A program made the position numbers and the translations under genes. A DNA stretch of 64,000 nucleotides from JANQOH01 sp965214495 (GTDB taxonomy: Bacteria > Pseudomonadota > Alphaproteobacteria > UBA7887), in NCBI GenBank assembly GCA_965214495.1, contig OZ243958.1, forward strand, positions 1,178,001-1,242,000, written 5' to 3'. The notes under the pieces are model-generated. The model did not search any database, was not told the DNA's origin, and saw only the letters and a list, made by a program, of their open reading frames with translations. The stretch's first letter is position 1, and each line of letters starts with the position of its first letter. Positions 19,593 through 28,405 of this stretch are shown here, in pieces.

Positions 19593-19636
19593 CAGCCGAC
19601 GCCGCGGGCATCGTCTCGGTATCCTGACAACCGGTT

Positions 19637-20614
19637 CTACGGCGTGCTTCGCGACCCCGCCTGCCGGAGATGGATCGGCGAATCCGGGTAGAACGCGGCG
19701 AACGCGAAGGCGAAATCGACGCTGTAGGGAACGTCGCGCCAAACGCCGTCTGCGTCACGGCGTTCGACCACCACGTTGCCCACATCGGCGCCCTCGGCGA
19801 TCGCCGCCGCATCGACGGCGGAGTTCTGGCCCGGCGTCCATGTGAAACGCAGATCGCCCGAAACCGTTTCCCCCTCGGCGCGCAGCAAGGCGAGGCTCCA
19901 CGCCTCCTCGCCGACGCGCACGACACGGGCGAGCGGCGCGATGCCCTGCGGCAAGGGGCCGTCATACAGGAACGGCCGCATCGTCGTATCGTAGCCGCGA
20001 TACGGGTTGACGCCGTAGCGCCGCCCGGGACCGGCGGCGAGAACCTTGCCCTCGGGAGCGCGTCGTCGGAAGTTCTCGAACGATTCGAGGCGCGCCGGGA
20101 TCATGTCGAGCATGCCCCCCGTCAGCGCACCCACGATCGCCGTGCCGAGGAATTGCTGCCACCAGCTCTCGGTCTGGCGGTCATACATGATCAAGTCCGA
20201 ATTTCTGAGGCGCCCCGTAGTGCCGAAATCGAGCACCGCCCCGTCGAAGCGGCGGTCGAAGACCAGCGCCGTGTTGCACAACGGGCAGTAGGTCACCGCC
20301 ACCGGCACCCCGCCAACCACGTCGTTGGCGATCTCGTGCCAGATCAGCACCCGCAGCGGATAGGCCCGCGCATCGCCGCCGATGGTCAACCCGACAACCG
20401 GTTCGGTCGGCGCGAGGACAGCCGCCGCCGCGTCGGTCGAGACGAATTCGGGGTCGTCGATCGACGGGATACCGTCGCGCGGCGGCCCGCCGGAGCGAAT
20501 CTCCGACCACTCGACGGCGGCGATGGAGAAGTCCGCCTTCGGAAATTCACGCTCGAGCCCCCGCGGCCACGGATTCTCGGCCGACGCGGCGGCTCCGAAC
20601 ACGGCAGCGGCCAC
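19637..20614 (-). CDS. DUF3179 family exported protein
   Basis: DUF3179 protein of at least 325 residues. Conserved segments are LRVLIWHEIANDVVGG, VAVTYCPLCNTALVF, LRNSDLIMYDRQTESWWQQF and YRGYDTTMRPF. The family is periplasmic and of unknown biochemical role; CPLCN hints at metal or redox chemistry. The start is unclear: an export-type hydrophobic stretch (WRAIAILTVAAAVFGAAASA) has no ATG in frame. GTG 20614 lies inside it, while GTG 20714 would place the REP palindrome at 20674-20698 inside the coding sequence. Confidence 0.75.
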   Translation of the reverse strand: MAAAVFGAAASAENPWPRGLEREFPKADFSIAAVEWSEIRSGGPPRDGIPSIDDPEFVSTDAAAAVLAPTEPVVGLTIGGDARAYPLRVLIWHEIANDVVGGVPVAVTYCPLCNTALVFDRRFDGAVLDFGTTGRLRNSDLIMYDRQTESWWQQFLGTAIVGALTGGMLDMIPARLESFENFRRRAPEGKVLAAGPGRRYGVNPYRGYDTTMRPFLYDGPLPQGIAPLARVVRVGEEAWSLALLRAEGETVSGDLRFTWTPGQNSAVDAAAIAEGADVGNVVVERRDADGVWRDVPYSVDFAFAFAAFYPDSPIHLRQAGSRSTP

Positions 20615-20673
20615 CGTAAGGATAGCGATCGCGCGCCATTTGCCGCCACCGCGCGTTCCTGTGACAGTAGCCG

Positions 20674-20698
20674 GATGCGGGCGGGACGCCCGCGCACC
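20674..20698 (-). repeat. REP-like palindrome, single copy
   Basis: Exact reverse-complement copy of the 25-mer at 3871-3895. It sits at the 5' side of the DUF3179 gene, between that gene and the divergent small secreted protein, and overlaps any upstream start of DUF3179. Confidence 0.7.
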
Positions 20699-20749
20699 GG
20701 CCGCCTCGCTCACGGAACGCGAGCGCCGGCGAACGAAAGGAGCGCCGTC

Positions 20750-21133
20750 ATGACCCGAACCCTTGCCGCTATTCTCGTTCTCGCTTGCGCGGCGCCCGCC
20801 GCACGCGCGTGCGACGACGCCAGGGGGGCCGACGGACGCTTCGCCGAGCCGGCGCTCGCCGCGGCCGAAGCGCTTGCCAGCCAAGCCTGCGACGAACCGC
20901 TCGACCGGCGCCTCGCGTCGGCGCGTTACTGGCGGCCCGAACGCGGCGTGTTCATGCGCGAGGAAATCTGGGCGTTCGGCCCGGAGGGCGCCCGCGGCAC
21001 CTGCTTCATCGACGCGGCCGCGAACGAGGCCGGCGAACCGGACCAGATCGTCCTGCGCTGCCAGGCCCTCTATCGCTGCCCCGAAGGCGCGGAGACCCGT
21101 CGGGAACCCGTGACCTGCGCGCCCGCCGAATGA
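20750..21133 (+). CDS. Small secreted cysteine-containing protein, unknown function
   Basis: A 127-residue protein with a clear signal peptide (MTRTLAAILVLACAAPAARA-C) and seven Cys after the signal region, including CDD, ACDE, TCF, RCQALYRC and TCAP, suggesting disulfide bonds in the periplasm. A strong ribosome site (AAAGGAG) precedes the ATG. Divergent from the DUF3179 gene. Family not recognised. Confidence 0.7.
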   Translation: MTRTLAAILVLACAAPAARACDDARGADGRFAEPALAAAEALASQACDEPLDRRLASARYWRPERGVFMREEIWAFGPEGARGTCFIDAAANEAGEPDQIVLRCQALYRCPEGAETRREPVTCAPAE

Positions 21134-21156
21134 CACCCGAGCGGCTCCCGAAACGC

Positions 21157-22845
21157 TCAACGGTCCAGCCAGAACGTGTCCATCCGCACCACGTCGTAGA
21201 TGCCGAAATAGTTGTAGGGGTTGTGGCCTTTGACGTAGTCGTACCACCCGTCGATGATCTTCTCCCACGCAACCGGCAGCAGAGGCGGATTGGCTTCCAT
21301 GATCTCCTCGGCCTCCCGGATCAGCGCCAGACGTTTGCTCGCATCGACCTCGCTGTCGATCCGTTCGAGCAGTTCCGCGAAGGCTTCGTCTTCCCAGCGC
21401 GAATAGTTTTGCGGGCCGTCCTTCGCATACCAGGTGTTGAAGTAGTCGGACGGATCGATCAGCGTCGAGACGATGGCGCCGATCGACAGGTCGAAATTGC
21501 CGGAATTGGTGTCGTCGAACCACACCGACTCCACGACCGTGCGCAGATTGCACTGCACGTTGAGCGCCTGTTGCAGCATTGCCTGAATCGCCTGCGACCA
21601 GAGCTTGAAGCTCGCCACTTCGCGGACGAGAAAATCCAGCCCCCGGATACCGTTCGGATAGCCCGCCTCGGCGAGCAGCGCTCGCGCCTCGGCAATCGAC
21701 GCCGCCGTGTCGGGCTGGTAGCCCGGTCGGCGGGCAAGTTCGTCCTGCGGCGTCGCTACGTCGGAGAACGGGTAGGTGAATCCGCCCACCATCATCGGCG
21801 CGACGTCGCGCACCACCTTGACCAGCACCGGCCGGTCGAGCACGAGGTGCAGCGCCCGTCGCACGCGCGGGTCGTCCAGCGGCGAACGCCTGGCGTTGAC
21901 CCAGACCGCCTGGATGACGCTCTGGTAGTAGTCGGCCGCGGTGATGTCGTCGCGCCCCGCGATCACGCGGCGCGTCACCGGGTCGATCAGCCGCGCGTAA
22001 TCCGTCCGCCCCGACAGCAGCGCCGAACCCAGCTCCGGAGAGAACGGCAGGGCGTGGTAGAACTCGATGCCGTCGAGATAAGGCAAGCCCTCCATCCAGT
22101 AATCCGGGTTCTTCTCCATCATCCAGACTTCCTGCTCCACCCGCCTGACGCTGCGGAAGGGGCCCGTGCCCGGCACGTCCAGCGTCTTGCGCAGGTTGTA
22201 GCCGTTGTCCTCCAGCGTCTTCTTGCGCACGATCCCGTTCCAGCCGCTCGCGATCGCCGACATGATGAAGGCCGGCGGTCGCGGCGCGGCAAGGCGGAAC
22301 TCCACAACATACTTGTCGCGCGCGACGATCTCCTCGACCGAGGCGAACAGGGCGCTGCGCGGGATATGGATCCCGGCGGGCGGGTTGACGATGCGGTCGA
22401 AGGTGGCCTTGACGTCCGCGGCGGTGAGTTCCGCCCCGTCCGAAAACAGCACGCCCTTGCGCAGGAAAAAGGTATAGACCGTGCCGTTCCTGGAGATGTC
22501 CCAGCTATGCGCCAGATCGGGGATGATCGTCTGGCCGCTGTCGCGCGGGTCGCGGCGAATCAGGTTGTCGTAGAGGCACCCCTGGCTGCCGAGATTGTTC
22601 ACCGTGCCCGACTGGTGGAAGTCCAGATGCGGCGGTCGCATAGTGATGCCGTAGCGCAAGACCCCGCCGGATTTCGGATCGGGTTCGGGCGCCGCGAGCG
22701 TGAACGCGCTGCCGTCGAACGCGAGCGGGATCTGCGCCCGCGCAGAGCGCCACGAAAAGCCGGAAGCCGCGGCCAGCGCGGCCGCACCGCCTTGGAGAAA
22801 ACCGCGTCGCGTCCACGCGGCGGGTCCGGCACGACGCTCGGGCAT
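21157..22845 (-). CDS. ABC transporter substrate-binding protein, peptide/nickel (SBP_bac_5) family
   Basis: A 562-residue periplasmic binding protein with a twin-arginine signal (TRRGFLQGGAAALAAASGFSW). SBP_bac_5 hallmarks are GGVLRYGITMRPPHLDFHQ at the start of the mature protein, the DLAHSWDISRNGTVYTFFLRKGVLF block and the C-terminal YDYVKGHNPYNYFGIYDVV. It would bind peptides or similar solutes for import. ATG 22845 has a good ribosome site (GAGGAGAGAG). The two ATPases are divergent 76 bp away, but no permeases are present. Confidence 0.9.
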   Translation of the reverse strand: MPERRAGPAAWTRRGFLQGGAAALAAASGFSWRSARAQIPLAFDGSAFTLAAPEPDPKSGGVLRYGITMRPPHLDFHQSGTVNNLGSQGCLYDNLIRRDPRDSGQTIIPDLAHSWDISRNGTVYTFFLRKGVLFSDGAELTAADVKATFDRIVNPPAGIHIPRSALFASVEEIVARDKYVVEFRLAAPRPPAFIMSAIASGWNGIVRKKTLEDNGYNLRKTLDVPGTGPFRSVRRVEQEVWMMEKNPDYWMEGLPYLDGIEFYHALPFSPELGSALLSGRTDYARLIDPVTRRVIAGRDDITAADYYQSVIQAVWVNARRSPLDDPRVRRALHLVLDRPVLVKVVRDVAPMMVGGFTYPFSDVATPQDELARRPGYQPDTAASIAEARALLAEAGYPNGIRGLDFLVREVASFKLWSQAIQAMLQQALNVQCNLRTVVESVWFDDTNSGNFDLSIGAIVSTLIDPSDYFNTWYAKDGPQNYSRWEDEAFAELLERIDSEVDASKRLALIREAEEIMEANPPLLPVAWEKIIDGWYDYVKGHNPYNYFGIYDVVRMDTFWLDR

Positions 22846-22921
22846 CTCTCTCCTCCTCGGATCGTTGCCGCACGATGCGCGGGATGCTTTCGACAGCGCG
22901 CCGAACCGGCCGGAGCATAGT

Positions 22922-23968
22922 GTGACCCAACCGCACGCCGTTGAACAGACACCCCGCCGAGCGCCGGCGCGCCCGGTTCTCGAGATCGAAGATTTGCGCA
23001 CGCATTTCTTTACCCGCAGCGGCGTCGTACGCGCCGTCGATGGTGTCTCCTGCACCGTCGGCAAGGGCGAGACCCTCGGAGTCGTCGGGGAATCGGGCTG
23101 CGGCAAGAGCGTCACCGCGTTGTCGGTCCTGCGTCTCGTCGCCGATCCGCCGGGTCGTATCGTCGGCGGCGCGGTCCGGTTCGAGGGCGTCGACCTTCTG
23201 TCGCTTTCCGAGACCGAAATGGAGGCGGTTCGCGGCAACGACATCTCGATGATCTTTCAGGAACCGATGACCTCGCTCAACCCGCTGTTCACGGTCGGAC
23301 GGCAGATCGGCGAAGCGATCGCCCTGCATCGGGGCCTGGCCAGGCGCGAGGCTATGGCCCGTGCCGTGGACATGCTGCGCCGCGTCCACATTCCCGAACC
23401 CGAACGCCGCGCACGCGCCTATCCGCACCAGTTGTCGGGCGGGATGCGCCAGCGCGTGATGATCGCCATGGCGTTGTCGTGCAACCCCAAGGTGCTCATC
23501 GCCGACGAACCGACCACAGCACTCGACGTCACCATCCAGGCGCAGATTCTGGAGTTGATGCGCGAGTTGCAGGAGACCTCGGGCGCAGCGGTCGTTCTGA
23601 TCACCCACGATATGGGGGTCGTCGCCGAAAACGCGGATCGGGTCGTGGTCATGTATGCCGGGCGCAAAGTCGAGGAAGCAGCGGTTGGCGAACTCTTCGA
23701 CCGGCCGGAACACCCTTATACCCGCGGGCTTCTGGGCGCGATTCCGCATATCGACCGGGCAGCCCGCCGTGCGGTGCGCGAACGCCTGAACGAGATCGCC
23801 GGCATGGTGCCCTCGCTCGCCAACCTTCCTGCGGGTTGCGCGTTCGCGCCGCGCTGCACCCATGCCGGCGAACGGTGTCGCACGGCCGTCCCGCCGCTCG
23901 AAGAACGCCGCCCCGGCCACTGGGTCGCCTGCTGGCGCGCCGGCCGCCTGCCCGCCGGTCCGGCATGA
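22922..23968 (+). CDS. Oligopeptide/dipeptide ABC transporter ATPase (DppD/OppD type)
   Basis: A 348-residue ATPase. Walker A is GESGCGKS, the Q-loop lies in IFQEPMTSLNPL, the signature is LSGGMRQRVMIAMAL, Walker B is VLIADEPTTALD, and the switch His is in ITHD. The C-terminal oligo_HPY extension (PLANLPAGCAFAPRC..C) is typical of peptide importers. GTG 22922 is chosen because it starts just before VTQPHAVEQTP and the frame has no nearer ATG. Its stop overlaps the next gene's start. Confidence 0.9.
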   Translation: MTQPHAVEQTPRRAPARPVLEIEDLRTHFFTRSGVVRAVDGVSCTVGKGETLGVVGESGCGKSVTALSVLRLVADPPGRIVGGAVRFEGVDLLSLSETEMEAVRGNDISMIFQEPMTSLNPLFTVGRQIGEAIALHRGLARREAMARAVDMLRRVHIPEPERRARAYPHQLSGGMRQRVMIAMALSCNPKVLIADEPTTALDVTIQAQILELMRELQETSGAAVVLITHDMGVVAENADRVVVMYAGRKVEEAAVGELFDRPEHPYTRGLLGAIPHIDRAARRAVRERLNEIAGMVPSLANLPAGCAFAPRCTHAGERCRTAVPPLEERRPGHWVACWRAGRLPAGPA

Positions 23969-24960
23969 TGGAAGCTGCGCCGCCGGTGCTCGAAGCCCGC
24001 AACATCAAGAAGCACTTCCCCGTTCGCAGGGGCCTGCTCTCGCGCGCCGCAGGCCGCGTGTATGCGGTGGACGGCGTGTCGTTTCACGTCAACCCCGGCG
24101 AGACACTGGGATTGGTGGGCGAAAGCGGCTGCGGCAAATCCACCGTCGCACGCACCGTCCTCAAATTGTTGGAACCCACCAGTGGACGCATCTTCGTATG
24201 CGGAGAGGACATCACGGAGCTCGACACACAGGCGATGATGCCCTTTCGCAAGCGGATGCAGATCATCCACCAGGATCCTTACGCTTCGCTCAACCCGCGC
24301 ATGACGGCAGGAGATATCGTCGGAGAGCCGCTGGCGATCCACCACGCCGCCGGACGCAGGGAGCGGGCGGAGCGGGTCGCCGCGCTGTTCGAACGCGTCG
24401 GCCTCGCCCCCCGACTCATGCGGTCCTATCCACATGAGTTTTCGGGCGGTCAGCGCCAGCGCATCGGCATCGCCCGGGCCCTGGCGCTGAGCCCCGACCT
24501 GATCGTCGGCGACGAACCCGTGTCAGCCCTCGACGTTTCGATTCAGGCGCAAATTCTCAATCTGCTCATGGACTTGCAGGAAGAATTGAAACTCTCCTAC
24601 CTGTTCGTCGCGCACGACCTCGCGGTAGTGGAGCATATCAGCCATCGCGTTGCGGTCATGTACCTGGGCCGCATCGTCGAGACGACGGACAAGAGAACGC
24701 TCTTCGAACGGCCGTTGCACCCCTACACCGAGGCGCTGTTGTCGGCGATCCCGATCCCGAGGGCGCGTGCCCGACGGCGGCGACAAGTCGTTCTCTCGGG
24801 CGATGTGCCGAGTCCGATCGACCCGCCGCCGGGCTGCCGTTTCCACACCCGCTGCCCATACGCGATAGCCCGCTGTCGCAGCGAGCCGCCGGCCTTGCGC
24901 GAGGTGGAACCCGGCCACTGGACCGCCTGCCACCTGCACGATGACAAGCGGGCGAACTGA
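23965..24960 (+). CDS. Oligopeptide/dipeptide ABC transporter ATPase (DppF/OppF type)
   Basis: A 331-residue partner ATPase: GESGCGKST Walker A, IHQDPYASLNPRM Q-loop, FSGGQRQRIGIARAL signature, LIVGDEPVSALDVS Walker B, VAHDL switch, and the oligo_HPY tail with CRFHTRCPYA. It pairs with the preceding ATPase (ATGA overlap at 23965-23968). OppF-type subunits normally dimerise with the OppD type beneath two permeases, which must be encoded elsewhere. Confidence 0.9.
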   Translation: MMEAAPPVLEARNIKKHFPVRRGLLSRAAGRVYAVDGVSFHVNPGETLGLVGESGCGKSTVARTVLKLLEPTSGRIFVCGEDITELDTQAMMPFRKRMQIIHQDPYASLNPRMTAGDIVGEPLAIHHAAGRRERAERVAALFERVGLAPRLMRSYPHEFSGGQRQRIGIARALALSPDLIVGDEPVSALDVSIQAQILNLLMDLQEELKLSYLFVAHDLAVVEHISHRVAVMYLGRIVETTDKRTLFERPLHPYTEALLSAIPIPRARARRRRQVVLSGDVPSPIDPPPGCRFHTRCPYAIARCRSEPPALREVEPGHWTACHLHDDKRAN

Positions 24961-24972
24961 CCGACCGCGCCG

Positions 24973-25155
24973 CTATTCGTCGCCGGGGACACCGGACACA
25001 TCCCCGGGAATAACGTATAACCCCTTCAACCATCTACCGAGATCGACGTCGCGGCAACGTGCGGAGCAAAAGGGTCGATGGCCGGGCGTCGCCGGGCGGG
25101 AGCAGACCGGACACGGTCGGTCGCGACCGGGTCGGCGCCGCGGCGCCGCAGTCAC
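24973..25155 (-). CDS. yacG: YacG zinc-finger DNA gyrase inhibitor
   Basis: A 60-residue protein with the four-Cys zinc site CPVC..x15..FCSARC and the downstream DLGRWL segment that defines YacG. In E. coli it binds GyrB and inhibits gyrase. GTG 25155 overlaps the RNase stop (GTGA). It is the last gene of the murA-yacG operon and converges on the ABC ATPase 12 bp away. Confidence 0.9.
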   Translation of the reverse strand: MTAAPRRRPGRDRPCPVCSRPATPGHRPFCSARCRDVDLGRWLKGLYVIPGDVSGVPGDE

Positions 25156-26564
25156 CGCCGAGCCTCCGCAAAGACATCGAACGTGTCGCGGGCCCGCGCC
25201 GGATCGTTGCGGTATTCCGCCACGCACGCCGCGCCGATAGCATCGCCGAGCGCGCCGTCGAGCGCCTCGATCACGTCCGGCGCGGCGCACACGACCAGAC
25301 GCCGGCCCGGCCGCGCCGCTGCTTCCGCAAGACACGCTCGCGTGACCTCGCATGCGACCGCAAAAGCAGTCCGCCGCCGCCCGCTCCCTTCGCAGGCAGG
25401 ACACGCCTCGGTCAGGGTCTCGGCAAGCGATGCCCCCGTGCGCCGCCGTGTGAGCTCGATGGTGCCGAACGGCGATATCGGCGCGACGCGAACCGGCGCG
25501 TCGTCTTGCGCCACCGCGTGACGCAGAGCACGCCCCACCGCTCGGGCTTCCTCCTTGCCGGCCATCCCGGCAAAATCGATGACCACCAGCCCGGTGATGT
25601 CGCGCAGGCGCAATTGCCGGGCAGCCTCTTGGGCTGCCGCCAGGTTTAGCTGCAACGCGGCCCTGCCCGTCGCGCGCTCGGTGTCCACATCGATCGCCCA
25701 CATCCCCTCGGTGCGTTCGATGGTCAGGACACCGCCGCCGGGGAGCGATACCCGCCTTTCCAGCAGTCCGTCGATATCTTCCGCCACCCCCTCGGCCTCG
25801 AACAGCGGCACGGCGCCTGTGTAGCGCTCGAGGCGCCCGACAAGGTCGGAAGCGTAACGTTCGACATAGCTCACGGCTTCGCGAAATGTCTCGCCATCGT
25901 CGATGACCACCGCCGCCGTACCCGGAGCGGCAAAGTCGCGCAGCAGCCGCGCGACCGGACCGGGCTCGGGATACACCAGTTTCGGCGGCATAGACACCGC
26001 CCCCGCCCGCGCAACAGAATCGGCGATCTCCGTAAGCATGTCGAGATCGACCACCAAGCCGGCCAAGGTAGCTGCCGCCGCGGCCGTGCGTACGACTATC
26101 CCGCCGGGCCGCGGCCCGACCAGACGCGCCGCCGTTTCGCGCAGGCGCGTGCGCGTGCCGGTGTGAGTGACGCGGCGAGACACCGCTACCCCTTCCGCAT
26201 CAGGCCGATACACCATGAAACGACCGGCGAGCCGGAGATGCGCCGAAACGCGCGCCCCCTTGCCCGGTAACGGATCGCTTACAACCTGAACCGGCAGTGC
26301 CTGGCCTTCATGGCAGCGGCTTTCGATACGCCCCGCCCTGCCCGGCGCGTCGCCGACACCGAGGAATCCATCGCGCGCCAGACCGTAATCGACGAAGGCG
26401 GCGTCGAGAGACGGCACCACGCGCGTCACCCGACCGAGATAGACATTGCCGACAAGACGCGGCCGGTCGCAACGGACGCAGCGGTAGTGTTGCGCGCGAG
26501 CGCCGACGACGCGCACGGCGCGCCGTGTCCCGGGATCGACCGATATCAACAACCGTTCCGTCAT
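25152..26564 (-). CDS. rng: Ribonuclease E/G family protein
   Basis: A 470-residue RNase G-like enzyme without the long RNase E scaffold tail. It has an S1-like N-terminal part (GNVYLGRVTRVVPSLDAAFVDYG), the DNase I-like catalytic core with Mg-binding Asp residues in AIDVDTERATG and LVVIDFAGM, the LRLRDITG motif, and a CPAC zinc-link. It cuts single-stranded rRNA and mRNA at A/U-rich sites. ATGA overlap with maf. Confidence 0.9.
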   Translation of the reverse strand: MTERLLISVDPGTRRAVRVVGARAQHYRCVRCDRPRLVGNVYLGRVTRVVPSLDAAFVDYGLARDGFLGVGDAPGRAGRIESRCHEGQALPVQVVSDPLPGKGARVSAHLRLAGRFMVYRPDAEGVAVSRRVTHTGTRTRLRETAARLVGPRPGGIVVRTAAAAATLAGLVVDLDMLTEIADSVARAGAVSMPPKLVYPEPGPVARLLRDFAAPGTAAVVIDDGETFREAVSYVERYASDLVGRLERYTGAVPLFEAEGVAEDIDGLLERRVSLPGGGVLTIERTEGMWAIDVDTERATGRAALQLNLAAAQEAARQLRLRDITGLVVIDFAGMAGKEEARAVGRALRHAVAQDDAPVRVAPISPFGTIELTRRRTGASLAETLTEACPACEGSGRRRTAFAVACEVTRACLAEAAARPGRRLVVCAAPDVIEALDGALGDAIGAACVAEYRNDPARARDTFDVFAEARR

Positions 26565-27181
26565 GCCGTTATATCGATTGGGTATCCGAGCCCCGCCAGC
26601 AACATCCGGGTCTCGTAGAGCGGCAGGCCGATTACGTTCGAACACGAGCCGTTTACGGCGATGACGAAGCCCCCGGCGCGGCCCTGGATGGCGTAACCGC
26701 CGGCCTTGTCGCCCCATTCCCCGGAAGCGACCCAGCTCGAGATCTCGCGCGGGGTAAGACGCTTGAATCGCACCTGGCTGGTCACCACCCGCGACCCGGC
26801 GCGGCCGTCAGGGGCAATGGCGGCGAGCCCGGTATGCACACGGTGGCGTCGCCCTGACAGGAGGCTAAGAAACGCACGCGCTTCTTCCGCATCGATCGGT
26901 TTGCCCAGCACGCGGCGGCCGCAGGCCACCACCGTATCGGCGGCCAGCACCCAGGCAGCCCCGGCGGTGCTACCGACCGCCGCTGCTTTGGCGCGAGCCA
27001 GCCGCAGCGCCAAAGCGCGCGGCCGCTCGCCGGCGCAGGGAGTCTCGTCGATACCTGCGGGCTCGATCCTGTCGGGAGACAGGCCGACCTGTTCCAGGAG
27101 CGCACGTCGCCGTGGCGAGGCCGAGGCAAGGACCAAAGGCGCCTGCACCGGCGTTGGGAGTTCGCCGCGGCCCGCGATCAC
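26561..27181 (-). CDS. maf: Maf-family nucleotide pyrophosphatase
   Basis: A 206-residue Maf protein: LVLASASPRRRALLEQVG at the N-terminus, DETP, VLAADTVV, and GYAIQGRAGGFVIAVNGSCSNVIGLPL at the C-terminus. Maf enzymes hydrolyse non-canonical or modified nucleoside triphosphates. GTG start at 27181, overlapping the infA stop (GTGA). Between infA and rng as in other Alphaproteobacteria. Confidence 0.93.
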   Translation of the reverse strand: MIAGRGELPTPVQAPLVLASASPRRRALLEQVGLSPDRIEPAGIDETPCAGERPRALALRLARAKAAAVGSTAGAAWVLAADTVVACGRRVLGKPIDAEEARAFLSLLSGRRHRVHTGLAAIAPDGRAGSRVVTSQVRFKRLTPREISSWVASGEWGDKAGGYAIQGRAGGFVIAVNGSCSNVIGLPLYETRMLLAGLGYPIDITA

Positions 27182-27396
27182 TTATGGCGAAAGATGATGC
27201 GCCCCTTGCTCAGGTCATAGGGTGTCATCTCGACCGTTACGCGGTCGCCGACAAGGACCCGAATCCGGTTTTTGCGCATACGGCCAGACGTGTGGGCCAA
27301 TATCTCATGCTCGTTTTCGAGCACGACGCGAAACATGGCGTTGGGCAAGACTTCTTTCACAAGCCCCTGGAATTCTATCATTTCCTCTTTCGGCAT
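27178..27396 (-). CDS. infA: Translation initiation factor IF-1
   Basis: A 72-residue S1/OB-fold protein, the full family length: MPKEEMIEFQGLVKEVLPNA.., HEILAHTSGRMRKNRIRV, GDRVTVEMTPYDLSKGRI. It binds the ribosomal A site during initiation. ATG 27396 has its own ribosome site (CGGAG, 7 bases before), fitting its separation (77 bp) from the upstream gene and independent translation level. Confidence 0.97.
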   Translation of the reverse strand: MPKEEMIEFQGLVKEVLPNAMFRVVLENEHEILAHTSGRMRKNRIRVLVGDRVTVEMTPYDLSKGRIIFRHK

Positions 27397-27473
27397 GAAG
27401 ACTCCGTCGTTGGCTGCCCCCGAGAACATGGTGAACATGCGCAAGGTCGGGCGCCGGGTCAACCCGTTACCGT

Positions 27474-27920
27474 TTACGCTGGCGCGCCGGGCCGCTCGAA
27501 GCGCGCCTTGATGCGCGCCATCAAGCCGTCGCGGACTTCGCGATAGGCCGCCAGACGGACCTCCCGCGCCCCTTCGATCAGCGACGGGTCGAAGGTCTTC
27601 CAAAACTCGGTCTCGGTCGCGTTGATGCGCGTGAACTCAAGCGCCCGATGCAACGCGTCCGGCGACAGCGCAACAATCAGATCGAAGGATTCATCGTCGA
27701 GGTCGTCGACCGTCCTGGCGCGGTGGCGCGAAATATCGATCCCCAGTTCGTCCATCGCGGCGACCGCGAAGCCGTCGAGCGTCCCGCGGCGCAGACCGGC
27801 CGAGGCAGTGAAGACCACATGGCGAAACAGGAATTTCGTCAGCCCCTCGGCCATCGGCGACCGCAGCGAATTGTTCGTGCACATGAACAGGACGCTGCCG
27901 ATCAACGCGACCGTCCCCAC
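27474..27920 (-). CDS. Low-molecular-weight protein tyrosine phosphatase / ArsC-like
   Basis: A 148-residue low-Mr phosphatase fold. The C-x5-R phosphate loop is CTNNSLRS near residue 14, and the general-acid Asp is likely in FDPS near residue 122. The family includes protein tyrosine phosphatases and thioredoxin-type arsenate reductases; this operon position is often annotated as either. The GTG start at 27920 overlaps the UPF0262 gene by 19 bp. Starting at the next internal codon would damage the P-loop strand. Confidence 0.88.
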   Translation of the reverse strand: MGTVALIGSVLFMCTNNSLRSPMAEGLTKFLFRHVVFTASAGLRRGTLDGFAVAAMDELGIDISRHRARTVDDLDDESFDLIVALSPDALHRALEFTRINATETEFWKTFDPSLIEGAREVRLAAYREVRDGLMARIKARFERPGAPA

Positions 27921-28405
27921 CCGCGCACGCGCAGCACGCAGATAAGTGTAAACAGGCTTCGCGCGGTGTGGTGATCGATTCGGATCCTGTCGGCAAGTTT
28001 CGTCTCGAGAATGCGCGCACCCTCGTCATGTACGGCGCGCCGACCCATGTCGAGCGCCTCGATGCGCGACGGCGGTGCGCTCCTGATCGCCTCGAAATAG
28101 TTTTCGCACACCGTGAAGTAGTCCCTGACGACGCGGCGTAGCGTCGGCATCGCCAGAGTCACGCAGGCAAGCGCGCTGCCGTCTCCGGCGGCCCGGACAT
28201 GCATTTCAAGCCGGTTTTCAGCAACCGCCAGATGCAGGGTATAGGGGCCCGGGCCGGCGCCGACGGGCTCGAAGCTGTTGCTTTCCAGTAAGTCGAAGAT
28301 AGCAACCCGGCGTTCGTGGTCGATCTCCGGGTTCCAGCGCGTGACGCCGCCCTCGTCGAGGGTGACGTCGACCAGCCGCTTGTCGCCGTCGGGCGATGGG
28401 TTCAC
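27902..28405 (-). CDS. UPF0262 family protein
   Basis: A 167-residue UPF0262 protein, a family largely confined to Alphaproteobacteria. Hallmarks are EIDHERRVAIFDLLESNSF, GPYTLHLAVAENRL, VRDYFTVCENYFEAI and the MGRRAVHDEGA..TLICVL tail. Biochemical role unknown; always next to hisD and the low-Mr phosphatase gene. GTG at 28405 overlaps the hisD stop (GTGA). Confidence 0.92.
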   Translation of the reverse strand: MNPSPDGDKRLVDVTLDEGGVTRWNPEIDHERRVAIFDLLESNSFEPVGAGPGPYTLHLAVAENRLEMHVRAAGDGSALACVTLAMPTLRRVVRDYFTVCENYFEAIRSAPPSRIEALDMGRRAVHDEGARILETKLADRIRIDHHTARSLFTLICVLRVRGWGRSR

